Shown: piece by piece, positions 1 through 8,341 of the stretch
Layout of the letters: each line of letters opens with the position of its first letter
How positions within the stretch are numbered: position 1 is the stretch's first letter
Assembly (NCBI RefSeq): GCF_018919145.1
Contig: NZ_JAHLQJ010000009.1
Coordinates: 62,001 to 126,000, forward strand
Direction: 5' to 3'
Length of the DNA stretch: 64,000 bases
DNA from: Paenibacillus brevis
GTDB lineage: Bacteria; Bacillota; Bacilli; Paenibacillales; Paenibacillaceae
Notes under the pieces: model-generated
Seen by the model: only the letters and a program-made list of their open reading frames with translations
What the model was told of the DNA's origin: nothing
The model's database searches: none
Position numbers and translations under genes: made by a program

Positions 1-179
1 TTGTGCAGCTCTCTATTTTTGGCGATGAGCCTGTGGAAAGAAAGAGCAAACCGATACAGGATGACAGCGGGTTGAAGCAAATTGTTAATACCATTAAGAA
101 TTGCGATTTAATGAATATGACACCACTGGAGGCTATGCAGCTTGTAAATGAGCTGAAGCAGAAGGTGAAGCAGCTGTAG
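1..179 (+). CDS. mutS: DNA mismatch repair protein MutS, C-terminal end (partial)
   Basis: The gene enters from the left edge; the reading frame begins at base 3 and 58 residues remain before the TAG at 177-179. The tail has the MutS pattern: QLSIFGDEP, then a helical end reading DLMNMTPLEAMQLVNELKQK. This C-terminal region follows the ATPase domain and in the family contributes to MutS oligomerisation and MutL/clamp contacts. mutL follows on the same strand after a 184-bp repeat element, the usual mutS-mutL order in Bacillota. Identification rests on the conserved tail motif plus this neighbour. Confidence 0.9.
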   Translation, partial: VQLSIFGDEPVERKSKPIQDDSGLKQIVNTIKNCDLMNMTPLEAMQLVNELKQKVKQL

Positions 180-193
180 TTAGGTATATATAG

Positions 194-377
194 GTTGAAC
201 TAGAAAGCTACACAGAAAGGGCATAAGTGTGAAGTGTTCAGTAGAAGCGTTAGCGTTCGCCTTTGTGAGCGGATTTCTACTTTAAGATGGCTTAGTTCAG
301 TCCAAGAAATCCGCGAACAACAGCGATCGTAAGAACACTTCACACGTTGTCTCTCGTGTACAAATCTTTAGTTCAAC
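194..377. repeat. Family A inverted-repeat element, copy A1 (MITE-like)
   Basis: Non-coding element of 184 bp filling the mutS-mutL gap. It begins GTTGAACTA and ends TAGTTCAAC, with a second inverted pair just inside (GTGTGAAGTGTTC near 228, GAACACTTCACAC near 333). The core carries GAAGCGTTAGCGTTCGCC and CCGCGAACAACAGCGATCG. The same layout recurs at 59356-59519 (reverse orientation) and 59873-60056. A MITE-type origin is inferred from the terminal inverted repeats, constant size and absence of an ORF. Flanking 5-mers (TATAG, TAGTA) are not identical for this copy. Confidence 0.8.
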
Positions 378-405
378 TAGTATAGTTGACGGGAGGGGAA
401 CATGC

Positions 406-2385
406 ATGGCAAAAATAACGGTACTGGATGAGCATATTGCAAACCAGATCGCGGCGGGCGAGGTTGTGGAGCGTCCTGCTTCAGTGGTGAAGGAGTTGGT
501 CGAGAACTCCGTAGACTCTGGCGCCTCCAAAATTGAGGTTCAAGTGGAGGAAGGCGGACTGGAGCTGATCAAGGTCACGGATAACGGCTTGGGGATCGAG
601 TCGGATGACTGCGAAAAGGCTTTTTATCGTCATGCTACCAGCAAGCTTGCAAACGGGCGGGACCTGTTCCAGATCCGAAGCCTTGGCTTCCGCGGGGAGG
701 CATTGCCCAGTATTGCGGCCGTTTCCAAGGTCCGTCTTGTATCCTCTGCCGACGACAGCGGCCTTGGCCGCGTAATCGCAATTGAAGGCGGCACGCTGAA
801 GGAGAATGAGCTGACCGCAGCGCCTCAGGGAACGGATATTACCATTAAGGAATTATTTTACAACACACCGGCCAGGCTTAAATATATGAAGACGATTCAG
901 ACGGAGCTGGGGCATGTGTCGGATGTGATGTACCGGCAGGCTTTGGCCCATCCTGAAATATCGTTCAGTCTCAGGCATAACGGCAATACGCTCCTCCAAA
1001 CCGGGGGGAGCGGCGGCCTGCTCCAGGTCATTGCTGCAATCTACGGGATCAATACTTCGAAAGCAATGATCCCTATCGAAGGAGAGAATCTTGATTACCG
1101 GGTTACCGGCTTTATCGGTCTTCCGGAGCTGACCCGTTCCAGCCGGACCGGCATGTCGACGATCATTAACGGCCGGTATATCCGGAATACGGGTCTGCAG
1201 CAAAGTGTTCTGCGCGCATACCATACGTTGCTTCCGATCAACCGCTATCCGCTGGTGGTGCTTCAACTGGAGATGCACCCGTCACTGGTTGACGTGAACG
1301 TGCACCCGGCCAAGCTGGAGGTTCGCTTCAGCAAGGAGATCGAGCTGAATGCCTTTGTGGAGGAGACGCTGCGGCAGGCCTTGTCACAGCAGGTGCTGAT
1401 TCCTCAGGTCGCCAAGCAGCCGCTCGGTAAGCCAGGCTCCGGATCGGTGATCCAGGAGCAGCTGCGCTTCCCGGCCTTCCGGCCGGACAGCAGCGCAGAA
1501 TCCGCCGCGCCTGCGGCTGCGGCGGTGCCGCGGCCGGCTCATGAGACGGCCGGACAGGCCTTGCCCGGCGCCGCTCCAGCCAGCGGCGACTACACCAGCC
1601 CTGCGGCCCGCGAAGCGGCTGCCGCGGGGTGGCCATCGGCGCTGCGCGAGCGCCCGGCGCCGGGCAGCTTTGCCGGCAGCGCAGGCGGAGCCGCGCAGCC
1701 GAGCTCTGCGCCGCCCGCTTCGCGCGGGGCGGCGGCACAGCCGGCGCGGCCTGCCGATGCCGACGCGCTGTATAGCGCTCCGGACGCATCGCCGGAGCTG
1801 CCGGCCTTTCCGGAGCTGACCCTGATCGGGCAGCACCATGGCACTTACCTGATCGCTCAAGATGAGCAGGGGCTGTACTTGATCGATCAGCATGCGGCCC
1901 ATGAACGGGTGAATTACGAATATTACTACGAGAAATTCGGCAAACCAGCCGATGCGTCCCAGGAGCTGCTGCTGCCTTTGACGCTTGAATTTACGCCTGC
2001 CGAGGCGGAGAAGCTGAAGGATCGCCTTAGCTGGTTTGAGCAGGCGGGTGTGATTCTTGAGCCTTTTGGAGGCGGAACATTCCGCGTTGCTGCTTATCCT
2101 TACTGGTTTCCGGAAGGAGAAGAGGCCTCGATCATAACGGAGATGGCTGAGTGGGTGTTGAATGAACGCCAATTGGATTTGGCCAAGCTTCGGGAGAAAT
2201 CATCCATTATGGTCTCCTGCAAGGCCTCGATCAAAGCGAATCAAAAGCTGACAAATGAGGAGGCAGACACTCTGCTTGCCCGATTGGCCAGCTGCAAGCA
2301 GCCTTATACCTGCCCTCACGGGCGGCCAATTGTCATTTCCTTTAGTAACTATGATCTGGAAAAATTATTCAAGCGGGTCATGTAA
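406..2385 (+). CDS. mutL: DNA mismatch repair endonuclease MutL
   Basis: MutL couples mismatch recognition by MutS to strand nicking and repair. The N-terminal GHKL ATPase is clear: ELVENSVDSGA (about 30-40), DNGLGI (about 59-64), GFRGEALPSI (about 94-103), then FYNTPARLKYMK. Residues about 365-475 are a low-complexity Ala/Pro/Gly linker. The C-terminal domain has the endonuclease motif DQHAAHE at 494-500 followed by RVNYE, SCKASIKA and the metal-site motif CPHGRP, so this is a nicking-type MutL as in most bacteria lacking MutH. At 659 residues the length is typical. The ATG at 406 follows GGGAGGGG at 391-398 with normal spacing. Confidence 0.97.
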   Translation: MAKITVLDEHIANQIAAGEVVERPASVVKELVENSVDSGASKIEVQVEEGGLELIKVTDNGLGIESDDCEKAFYRHATSKLANGRDLFQIRSLGFRGEALPSIAAVSKVRLVSSADDSGLGRVIAIEGGTLKENELTAAPQGTDITIKELFYNTPARLKYMKTIQTELGHVSDVMYRQALAHPEISFSLRHNGNTLLQTGGSGGLLQVIAAIYGINTSKAMIPIEGENLDYRVTGFIGLPELTRSSRTGMSTIINGRYIRNTGLQQSVLRAYHTLLPINRYPLVVLQLEMHPSLVDVNVHPAKLEVRFSKEIELNAFVEETLRQALSQQVLIPQVAKQPLGKPGSGSVIQEQLRFPAFRPDSSAESAAPAAAAVPRPAHETAGQALPGAAPASGDYTSPAAREAAAAGWPSALRERPAPGSFAGSAGGAAQPSSAPPASRGAAAQPARPADADALYSAPDASPELPAFPELTLIGQHHGTYLIAQDEQGLYLIDQHAAHERVNYEYYYEKFGKPADASQELLLPLTLEFTPAEAEKLKDRLSWFEQAGVILEPFGGGTFRVAAYPYWFPEGEEASIITEMAEWVLNERQLDLAKLREKSSIMVSCKASIKANQKLTNEEADTLLARLASCKQPYTCPHGRPIVISFSNYDLEKLFKRVM

Positions 2386-2389
2386 GGAA

Positions 2390-2596
2390 GTTCAAAAAGT
2401 TATCTTTTGATCACGAAGTGTTACGAGAGGTTGATTCGACATCGAATCTTGCGTTCACCCTCGAAGTCCAAGCGGATGCTTACGAGGTATGCTTCCTTTG
2501 GAAGCATTTCACTCGTGTAGGTATTGCCTACACTCCGTTCCTCCTTCTTCGGGTTCTCGCAACCTTCTCGGCGCTGAAAAGCTATCTTTTTGAACA
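2390..2596 (+). repeat. Family B inverted-repeat element, copy B1
   Basis: Non-coding 207-bp element bounded by GTTCAAAAAGT and a CTTTTTGAAC end, so the termini are inverted repeats. Internal landmarks shared with other copies are GATCACGAAGT, ATTCGACATCGAATCTTGCG, TACGAGGTATGCTTCCTTT and GTTCCTCCTTCTTCGGGTTC. Close copies lie at 4799-4966 (reversed, internally deleted) and 43962-44167. It starts directly after the mutL stop codon. A MITE-like nature is inferred. Confidence 0.8.
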
Positions 2597-2611
2597 CGTA
2601 TGTAAAGAGGT

Positions 2612-2640
2612 AGTTCAAAAAGTCACCTTTCGATCAACTA
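2612..2640 (+). repeat. Truncated left end of a family B element
   Basis: AGTTCAAAAAGTCACCTTTCGATCA-type sequence repeats the first bases of the adjacent copy B1 in the same orientation and then stops. It looks like a remnant of a second insertion or a deletion derivative placed just before the methyltransferase ribosome site. Confidence 0.55.
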
Positions 2641-2664
2641 TAGAGAACGGAGGAACGAGCGCCA

Positions 2665-3450
2665 GTGATTATAACAACAGGAGATCATCCGGCCCAGGCA
2701 ACCGTGAGAAGAGCCGAGAGCCTTGCTGCGAAGACAGGCGTGCGCTACCTTCCTAGGAACAGAACCTCTCTTTCAAAGATGAGCCTTCAAACGGGGGACG
2801 GGGACATATTAGTGGTTCTCGAAGGTGGGGCAAGGCTTTATCGGCAGAATGAGGAGGATATGCACTTTCATCCCAGCATGTCTTTTGTCCGTGCGAAGCG
2901 GGTCCTGCGCGGGGAGCGCGATCCGATGCTGGAGGCGGCGAAGCTGCTGCCGGGGGATTCCGTGGTGGATTGCACCGCCGGGCTAGGCTCGGATTCGGCG
3001 ATATTCTCGTTGGGAGCCGGAGCTGCCGGAAAGGTCCTTGCGCTCGAGCAATCCCTTCCGCTGTGGAGTTTGCTTCATGAAGGTTTTGCTAACTATGTAT
3101 CCGGGGTAAAAGAGTTTGATGAGGCGCTTCGGCGGATCGAGCTGGTGCGCAGCGATCATCTGGAAGCCTTAAAGGGGCTGCCGGATAAGAGCGCCGATGT
3201 TGTCTACTTTGATCCCATGTTCCGGGATCCGGTGGCGGAATCGTCAGCGATCTCCCCGCTGAGAGCATTTGCGAATAACAGCTGCCTTACCCGGGAAGCT
3301 GTTCAGGAGGCTTGCCGGGTAGCGCGCAAGGTCGTCATGCTGAAGGAAAAGAAAGACAGCGGTGAATTTCAGCGTTTGGGCTTTACGATCTGCCGCCGTT
3401 CCCAGGCCAAAATTGTGTACGGAGTGATTGAGCTTGACAACATTGGATAA
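2665..3450 (+). CDS. Class I SAM-dependent methyltransferase, RsmJ-like
   Basis: A 261-residue Rossmann-fold methyltransferase. The SAM-binding motif I is VVDCTAGLGSDSAIF (about 98-112) and the catalytic-region motif is VVYFDPMFRDP (about 179-189). The DPMF signature resembles RsmJ (16S rRNA G1516 methyltransferase), so rRNA modification is plausible but not proven. The GTG at 2665 follows GGAGG at 2649-2653. Its 3' end overlaps miaA by 23 bp, implying translational coupling. The region before it is occupied by repeat elements, so a promoter may lie within or upstream of mutL. Confidence 0.75.
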   Translation: MIITTGDHPAQATVRRAESLAAKTGVRYLPRNRTSLSKMSLQTGDGDILVVLEGGARLYRQNEEDMHFHPSMSFVRAKRVLRGERDPMLEAAKLLPGDSVVDCTAGLGSDSAIFSLGAGAAGKVLALEQSLPLWSLLHEGFANYVSGVKEFDEALRRIELVRSDHLEALKGLPDKSADVVYFDPMFRDPVAESSAISPLRAFANNSCLTREAVQEACRVARKVVMLKEKKDSGEFQRLGFTICRRSQAKIVYGVIELDNIG

Positions 3451-4408
3451 ACCGAAGCTGGTGGTCTTACTTGGTCCGACAGCAGTAGGCAAGACAAGGC
3501 TGAGCATTGAGCTGGCCAAGGCATTCTCCTGCGAGATTATTTCCGGGGATTCCATGCAGGTGTACCGGGGAATGGATATCGGAACCGCTAAAATAACCCT
3601 TGAAGAAACGCAGGGCATTCCTCATCACCTGATTGATGTGCTGGAGCCGGACGAACCGTTCTCGGTCGCGCTGTTTCAGGAATGGTGCGGGCAGTTGATT
3701 CCGGAGATCCATGCCAGAGGCCGCCTGCCATTCATAGTAGGTGGTACGGGCTTGTATATTGAATCCGTCTGCTATGGCTTTCAGTTCACCGAGGCTTCTG
3801 CCGATGAAGAGTTCCGGGCACGTCAGCAGCAAATCTATGAGCTGGAGGGACCGGAGGCGCTTCATGCCAAGCTGGCCGAGGTCGATCCGAAATCCGCTGA
3901 GCGGCTGCACCCCAATGATATCCGGAGGGTGATCCGGGCTCTTGAGGTATTCCATGTCACAGGTGAACGGTTATCTGCGAGTCTGGAGCGGCAAAAGAGG
4001 GAATCTCCGTATGAACTCTGCCTCATCGGTTTGACAATGGACCGTCAAATGCTATATAACCGTATTGAACAGCGTATTGACGAAATGGTCGCTTCAGGAC
4101 TGGTTGAGGAGGTTCGCCAGCTTCTGGAGAGAGGAATTCCACGGGATACGGTATCCATGCAGGGACTTGGCTACAAGGAAATCATCGAGCATCTGGAGGA
4201 TGAAGTTCCACTGGAGGCTGCGGTGTACAAATTGAAACGGGATACCCGTCATTTTGCCAAGCGGCAGTTATCCTGGTTCCGCCACATGAAGGATATTTCC
4301 TGGATCGATGTGGGGGACGGCCAAAATTTTCAGTCAATTTTCATGGAAGCACAGGCTATAATAGCAGGAAAGTTTTCATCAGATATTGAATATAATTCTA
4401 AACACTAA
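3428..4408 (+). CDS. miaA: tRNA dimethylallyltransferase MiaA
   Basis: MiaA transfers a dimethylallyl group to N6 of A37 in tRNAs reading UNN codons, the first step towards ms2i6A. Motifs seen are the P-loop GPTAVGKT (16-23), IISGDSMQVYRGMDIGTAK, PHHLIDV, the GGTGLYIES loop and HPNDIRRVIRALEV. At 326 residues the length is normal for the family. The start is TTG at 3428, preceded by GGAG at 3421-3424 inside the upstream methyltransferase; no ATG lies near. hfq follows 25 bp downstream, the conserved miaA-hfq order. Confidence 0.97.
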   Translation: MSLTTLDKPKLVVLLGPTAVGKTRLSIELAKAFSCEIISGDSMQVYRGMDIGTAKITLEETQGIPHHLIDVLEPDEPFSVALFQEWCGQLIPEIHARGRLPFIVGGTGLYIESVCYGFQFTEASADEEFRARQQQIYELEGPEALHAKLAEVDPKSAERLHPNDIRRVIRALEVFHVTGERLSASLERQKRESPYELCLIGLTMDRQMLYNRIEQRIDEMVASGLVEEVRQLLERGIPRDTVSMQGLGYKEIIEHLEDEVPLEAAVYKLKRDTRHFAKRQLSWFRHMKDISWIDVGDGQNFQSIFMEAQAIIAGKFSSDIEYNSKH

Positions 4409-4433
4409 ATGATTCCTATTGGGGGTACGGCTA

Positions 4434-4673
4434 ATGAACAAGTCCATTAATATCCAAGATACATTCCTGAATCAAATGCGCAAAGAGAGTATTCCTGTTA
4501 CGGTGTTTCTGACGAACGGTTTCCAGATCAGAGGGACAATCAAGGCATTTGACAACTATATCATCGTAATCGACAGTGACGGCCGTCAACAAATGGTGTA
4601 CAAGCATGCGATTTCGACTTTCCAGCCGCAGCGCAACGTGTCCCTGATGCAAGAAACCCAAAATGATGCATAA
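4434..4673 (+). CDS. hfq: RNA chaperone Hfq
   Basis: A 79-residue Sm-like hexameric RNA chaperone that binds U-rich and A-rich RNA and supports sRNA action. It shows the N-terminal helix with Gln8, the Sm1 region [20 protein letters not shown] and the Sm2 motif YKHAIST (56-62) with Lys57-His58. The ATG at 4434 is chosen over an in-frame TTG 15 bp upstream because GGGGG at 4421-4425 is correctly spaced and family proteins start near MNKSINIQ. It probably lies in one operon with miaA and is followed by a terminator. Confidence 0.97.
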   Translation: MNKSINIQDTFLNQMRKESIPVTVFLTNGFQIRGTIKAFDNYIIVIDSDGRQQMVYKHAISTFQPQRNVSLMQETQNDA

Positions 4674-4727
4674 GACATCTGAAACTTTTTAAATTGCAAG
4701 ACGTTTAAGTGTATAGGAAGAAGAGTG

Positions 4728-4757
4728 GAGCAACCTGAGAGAGGTTGTTCTTTTCTT
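4728..4757 (+). terminator. Intrinsic terminator after hfq
   Basis: GAGCAACCT pairs with AGGTTGTTC around a short loop and is followed by TTTTCTTT. It closes the methyltransferase-miaA-hfq transcript. Confidence 0.75.
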
Positions 4758-4798
4758 TCCGGGGCCAATTCAATGTAATGCTCGCAGTTATAATGCGA

Positions 4799-4966
4799 GT
4801 TCAAAAAGTCAACTTTTCAGCACCGAGAAGGTTGCGGGAATCCGAAGAAGGAGGAACGGAATGTAGGCAGACCCTACATGAGTACCGGAGTTCTAGGGTG
4901 AACGCAAGATTCGACGTCGAATGATCCTCTTGAAACACTTCGTGATCAAAAGGGAACTTTTTGAAC
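4799..4966 (-). repeat. Family B inverted-repeat element, copy B2 (reversed, shortened)
   Basis: A 168-bp copy between hfq and the PBP gene. Read on the minus strand it begins GTTCAAAAAGTTCCC, contains GATCACGAAGTG and the CGAATCTTGCGTTCACCCT and CCGTTCCTCCTTCTTCGG landmarks, and ends TTTTTGAAC. The TTACGAGGTATGCTTCC segment found in B1 and B3 is missing, so this copy carries an internal deletion. Confidence 0.8.
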
Positions 4967-5025
4967 AACCTCTTTAAGTAAAGTAGAGAGAGGATCGAAA
5001 GATCGGTAAGAAGGGAGTCAACACC

Positions 5026-7614
5026 ATGCCAGACAAGAGAACTTCCAGACTGGAGAGAAGCAGCAAGCCGGCACAAAAGCAAGGGGCATCCCAGGGACAG
5101 AAAAAGAAAAAGAAACGGATCACCACGAAAAAGCTGTTGTGGACCTCGTTCTTCACGATTGCCTTTGCGATTTTCTGCGCGATTGCAGGCTATATGTACA
5201 TTACGATCAGCGGCGAGAAGATTCTGGCCGAGAATCAAGACAAGCTGTTTATTTACGAGACCTCCAAAGTTTACGACCGCACAGGCAAATTAATGGGTGA
5301 GCTGTCGGTCAACCGGAGCGAACCTGTGGAAGAGGAAGATATCCCTGAGTTGTTGAAAGATGCATTCAAGGCGACTGAGGACCGTCGCTTTGACGAGCAT
5401 AACGGGATCGATTTGTGGGCGATCGGCCGGGCTGCGGTCAAGGATATCATGGCACGCTCGCTTGTTGAAGGGGGAAGTACCATCACCCAGCAATTAGCGA
5501 AGAACATGTTCTTGGACTTTGACAAGACCTTCTTTCGGAAGGCAACAGAAATGTCGATTGCAATGGCCTTGGAGCGCCACAATACGAAGGATGAAATTTT
5601 GACGATGTATTTAAACCGGATTTTCTTCGGTCAGAAGTCCTACGGTATCAAGGCGGCATCCCAGCGCTACTTCGGGAAGAGCGATCTGAACGAGCTTGAG
5701 CTATGGGAAATAGCGACTCTGGCGGCAATTCCTAAAGGTCCGTCTATCTACAACCCGGTCGCTAATCCTGAGCAGTCCAAGCAGCGGCGTGCTGTCGTCC
5801 TGGAGCTGATGTACCAAGAGGGCTATATTACTGCAGCGGAGCGGGATCAGGCCAAAGCGGTGGATTATACCTACGCGGCACCGGACAAAAGCGGCAGCTA
5901 TCAGGGATTTATCGATTATGTGGTGAAGGAAGCCGAAGAGAAGTTCGGGTTGACGGAAGACCAATTGAACCGTGGCGGTTATAAAATCTATACGACGATG
6001 GACATTCAAGCACAAAAAGCTGTAGAAAAGGCCTTTGCCAATGACGATTTCTTTGAAAAAAGCGTCGATGATCAGCAGGTACAGGCATCCATTGTTATTC
6101 AGAATCATGAGAATGGAAGTCTGATCGCCCTGCTGGGCGGCCGCGATTATGAGCGTAAAGGCTTCAGCCGGGTAACAAGCCGCCGTCAGCCGGGGTCAAC
6201 GTTCAAGCCGATCGTCTCCTATGCTCCTGCACTCGAGAGCGGCAAGTTCACACCTAACTCTCTGATCAGCAATGAGCAGCAGTGCTTCGGCGACTATTGT
6301 CCAAAAAACCTGCACGGCTATTCCAAAACAATTGATATGACTACTGCATTAACGAAATCGGAAAACATCCCCTCTGTCTGGCTTCTTAATGAAGTAGGCG
6401 TTGGCGCAGGCTTGAAGATGGCTACGGATATGGGAATTACGATGGATAAGGACGACCGCAATCTTGCGATTGCGCTTGGCGGACTTACCTATGGCACGAA
6501 TACCCTCGAGATGGCAGGAGCCTTCAGCGTATTTGCTAATGGGGGCAATTACAATGCGCCTTACTCCATCAAGTCGATTCAGGATCATGATGGTGTAGAG
6601 AAATACAAATACAATGCTCCTAAGACGAAGCGGGTGATTTCCGAACAGACCGCTTATTATATGACGAGCATGTTGCAGAATGTTATCAATGACGGGACAG
6701 GGAAACGGGCCAAGATCGACCGTCCCGTAGCCGGCAAGACGGGAACAACGCAGCACGGAATTAGCGGACTTAAGAGCAGCAAGAACAGAGATGTCTGGTT
6801 CGTAGGCTATACGCCGGAATGGACCGCATCGATCTGGATGGGCTATGATCAGCCTGATAAAAATCATCTGCTCAACGGCAGCAGCGGCCAGGCCGCTAGT
6901 CTGTTCGCAACGATTATGAAGGAAGCTTTGGCAGGATATCCTGTGAAGGACTTCCCGGTGCCGGCTGATCTGGAGCCGGTTGAGCCGGAAGAAGAACTGG
7001 TTCTGAATCCTGCCAACCTGTCCGCTTCTTACAATAAGGATACAGGCATTATTGCCTTGACCTGGGATGGCGTGGATACCGAAGGAGCGGTATATCGTCT
7101 CTATCGTAGAGCACTTACGGAAATGGACTTTGCATTGTATTATGAGACCCAAGCAACATCTGCAGAGGATATCGCAGCAGAGGTTGGTTCCGGTTATGAA
7201 TACTATGTAACTGCTTATGATCCGGCCAATGATGAAGAAAGCGATCCGTCCAATATTGCACAGGTGCTGATTGTGGCAGATGATCCTCCAATGGACGATA
7301 TCGATCCTGACGATGGCATCATTGTTGACCCGGGTTCGGGGAATGACACCGGACAGGAAGGCGGCAACGGTCAAGGTCCTGGTTCGGGACAAGGGAATGG
7401 AACCGACAATGGAAATGGTCCCGGCAATAGCGATAACGGCAGCAACGGAAATCAGAACGGCCAAAATCCTGATCAGGGACAAGGCGGCGGCAATCCGGGC
7501 GGGGGCGGAGAGGAGCCTCCGGGCAACGGGGATATAGACGGATCAGCACAGGAAGGACAGGGCGGAGATGATCCGGCTGCCCAGGTGCAAGGAGATCCGA
7601 ATACCGGCGGATAA
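5026..7614 (+). CDS. Class A penicillin-binding protein (bifunctional transglycosylase/transpeptidase, PBP1A family)
   Basis: A membrane-anchored peptidoglycan synthase of 862 residues. A basic cytoplasmic tail (KKKKKR) precedes a membrane segment at about 37-60. The glycosyltransferase-51 domain has the catalytic Glu118 in ATEDRRF and GGSTITQQLAKN. The transpeptidase has STFK at 391-394, SEN at 445-447 and KTG at 571-573. A fibronectin-III-like segment follows (about 655-745), then a Gly/Asn/Gln/Asp-rich tail to the end. The ATG at 5026 is preceded by AAGGGAG at 5011-5017. Terminators and a repeat element isolate it as a single-gene unit. Confidence 0.95.
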   Translation: MPDKRTSRLERSSKPAQKQGASQGQKKKKKRITTKKLLWTSFFTIAFAIFCAIAGYMYITISGEKILAENQDKLFIYETSKVYDRTGKLMGELSVNRSEPVEEEDIPELLKDAFKATEDRRFDEHNGIDLWAIGRAAVKDIMARSLVEGGSTITQQLAKNMFLDFDKTFFRKATEMSIAMALERHNTKDEILTMYLNRIFFGQKSYGIKAASQRYFGKSDLNELELWEIATLAAIPKGPSIYNPVANPEQSKQRRAVVLELMYQEGYITAAERDQAKAVDYTYAAPDKSGSYQGFIDYVVKEAEEKFGLTEDQLNRGGYKIYTTMDIQAQKAVEKAFANDDFFEKSVDDQQVQASIVIQNHENGSLIALLGGRDYERKGFSRVTSRRQPGSTFKPIVSYAPALESGKFTPNSLISNEQQCFGDYCPKNLHGYSKTIDMTTALTKSENIPSVWLLNEVGVGAGLKMATDMGITMDKDDRNLAIALGGLTYGTNTLEMAGAFSVFANGGNYNAPYSIKSIQDHDGVEKYKYNAPKTKRVISEQTAYYMTSMLQNVINDGTGKRAKIDRPVAGKTGTTQHGISGLKSSKNRDVWFVGYTPEWTASIWMGYDQPDKNHLLNGSSGQAASLFATIMKEALAGYPVKDFPVPADLEPVEPEEELVLNPANLSASYNKDTGIIALTWDGVDTEGAVYRLYRRALTEMDFALYYETQATSAEDIAAEVGSGYEYYVTAYDPANDEESDPSNIAQVLIVADDPPMDDIDPDDGIIVDPGSGNDTGQEGGNGQGPGSGQGNGTDNGNGPGNSDNGSNGNQNGQNPDQGQGGGNPGGGGEEPPGNGDIDGSAQEGQGGDDPAAQVQGDPNTGG

Positions 7615-7634
7615 TCCGCTATAGACAGAAGTGA

Positions 7635-7673
7635 AACAGGGCATCGGCTTAGGGCCGATGTCCTGTTTTTTTA
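7635..7673 (+). terminator. Intrinsic terminator after the PBP gene
   Basis: AACAGG plus GCATCGGC pair with CCGATGT plus CCTGTT, followed by TTTTTTT. It is a strong rho-independent terminator lying just before the DUF402 gene. Confidence 0.85.
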
Positions 7674-7762
7674 TGAAAACCTATGAACTCCAAATTTCAT
7701 TTTTGAGACTCCCTATCAAATATGGTAAGCTGATTATACATTGTGTTGAAAGGGATCAGCCT

Positions 7763-8341
7763 ATGAAGAGAAAATTCGGAGACCGTGCGAATTGGCGGCG
7801 CATTACCCAGCGCCAGTTCAAATCCAAGTATGTGGAAAGCGAAGCATTTACAGGCTATATGACGCTGTACAATATCCATGCCTTGAGAGACCCCCTCTGG
7901 AAAACCTACGGAGGGCATACGTTCCGTATTGCCGACAAGGGCTACACTTGGCTCCAGTATTATCCAAAGGGGGCACACTTTATCGTGACCGCGATGTTTG
8001 ACAATCAAGGCGAGATCGTGGAATGGTATATTGATGTGTGCAAAACCCAGGGAGTTACAGATCAAGGCGTGCCCTGGTTCGATGATTTATACCTGGATAT
8101 TGTGGTGCTTCGGAATGGAGAGGTCTTCCTGCTGGATGAGGATGAGCTAGACGATGCTTTGGGCAAAGGCTCGATTACGGTTAAGGATTATGATCTGGCG
8201 ACAGAGACGGCTCGTGAGCTGCTTGGGGAGATCCGTGCTCATCGGTTCCCTTATTTTTCGATGTCTCTGGAGGATTTCAAGAAGCATGCCTTTGAGCTGA
8301 ATCCACCGCGAACAGGAGGCAAAGATGGATTATCGGACTAG
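7763..8341 (+). CDS. DUF402 protein, nucleoside tri-/diphosphate phosphatase-like (Ntdp/YgaC)
   Basis: A 192-residue cytoplasmic protein with the DUF402 core: FADKGYTW-type strand (FRIADKGYTWLQYYPKG), WYIDVCKTQGV and WFDDLYLDIVVLRNGEVFLLDEDELD, which supplies the acidic metal-binding residues of the family. Characterised relatives (S. aureus Ntdp, FomD) hydrolyse nucleotide di- and triphosphates with divalent metal. The ATG at 7763 is preferred to an upstream GTG at 7631 because AAAGGGA at 7748-7754 is well placed and family proteins start near MKRKFGDRANW. It overlaps the YdcF-like gene by 17 bp. Confidence 0.8.
   Translation: MKRKFGDRANWRRITQRQFKSKYVESEAFTGYMTLYNIHALRDPLWKTYGGHTFRIADKGYTWLQYYPKGAHFIVTAMFDNQGEIVEWYIDVCKTQGVTDQGVPWFDDLYLDIVVLRNGEVFLLDEDELDDALGKGSITVKDYDLATETARELLGEIRAHRFPYFSMSLEDFKKHAFELNPPRTGGKDGLSD

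Noticed and set aside
1328-2172. Long minus-strand and alternate-frame ORFs inside mutL
   Set aside because: They arise from the GC-rich Ala/Pro linker and lack ribosome sites or recognisable domains; mutL is intact on the plus strand.
2418-2756. 112-codon plus-strand ORF over repeat B1
   Set aside because: It is the repeat element read through; similar frames appear in other copies without conservation of protein sequence, and it overlaps the methyltransferase start.
6349-7482. Minus-strand ORF of 377 codons opposite the PBP gene
   Set aside because: It is antisense to intact transpeptidase motifs, has no ribosome site and no family resemblance.
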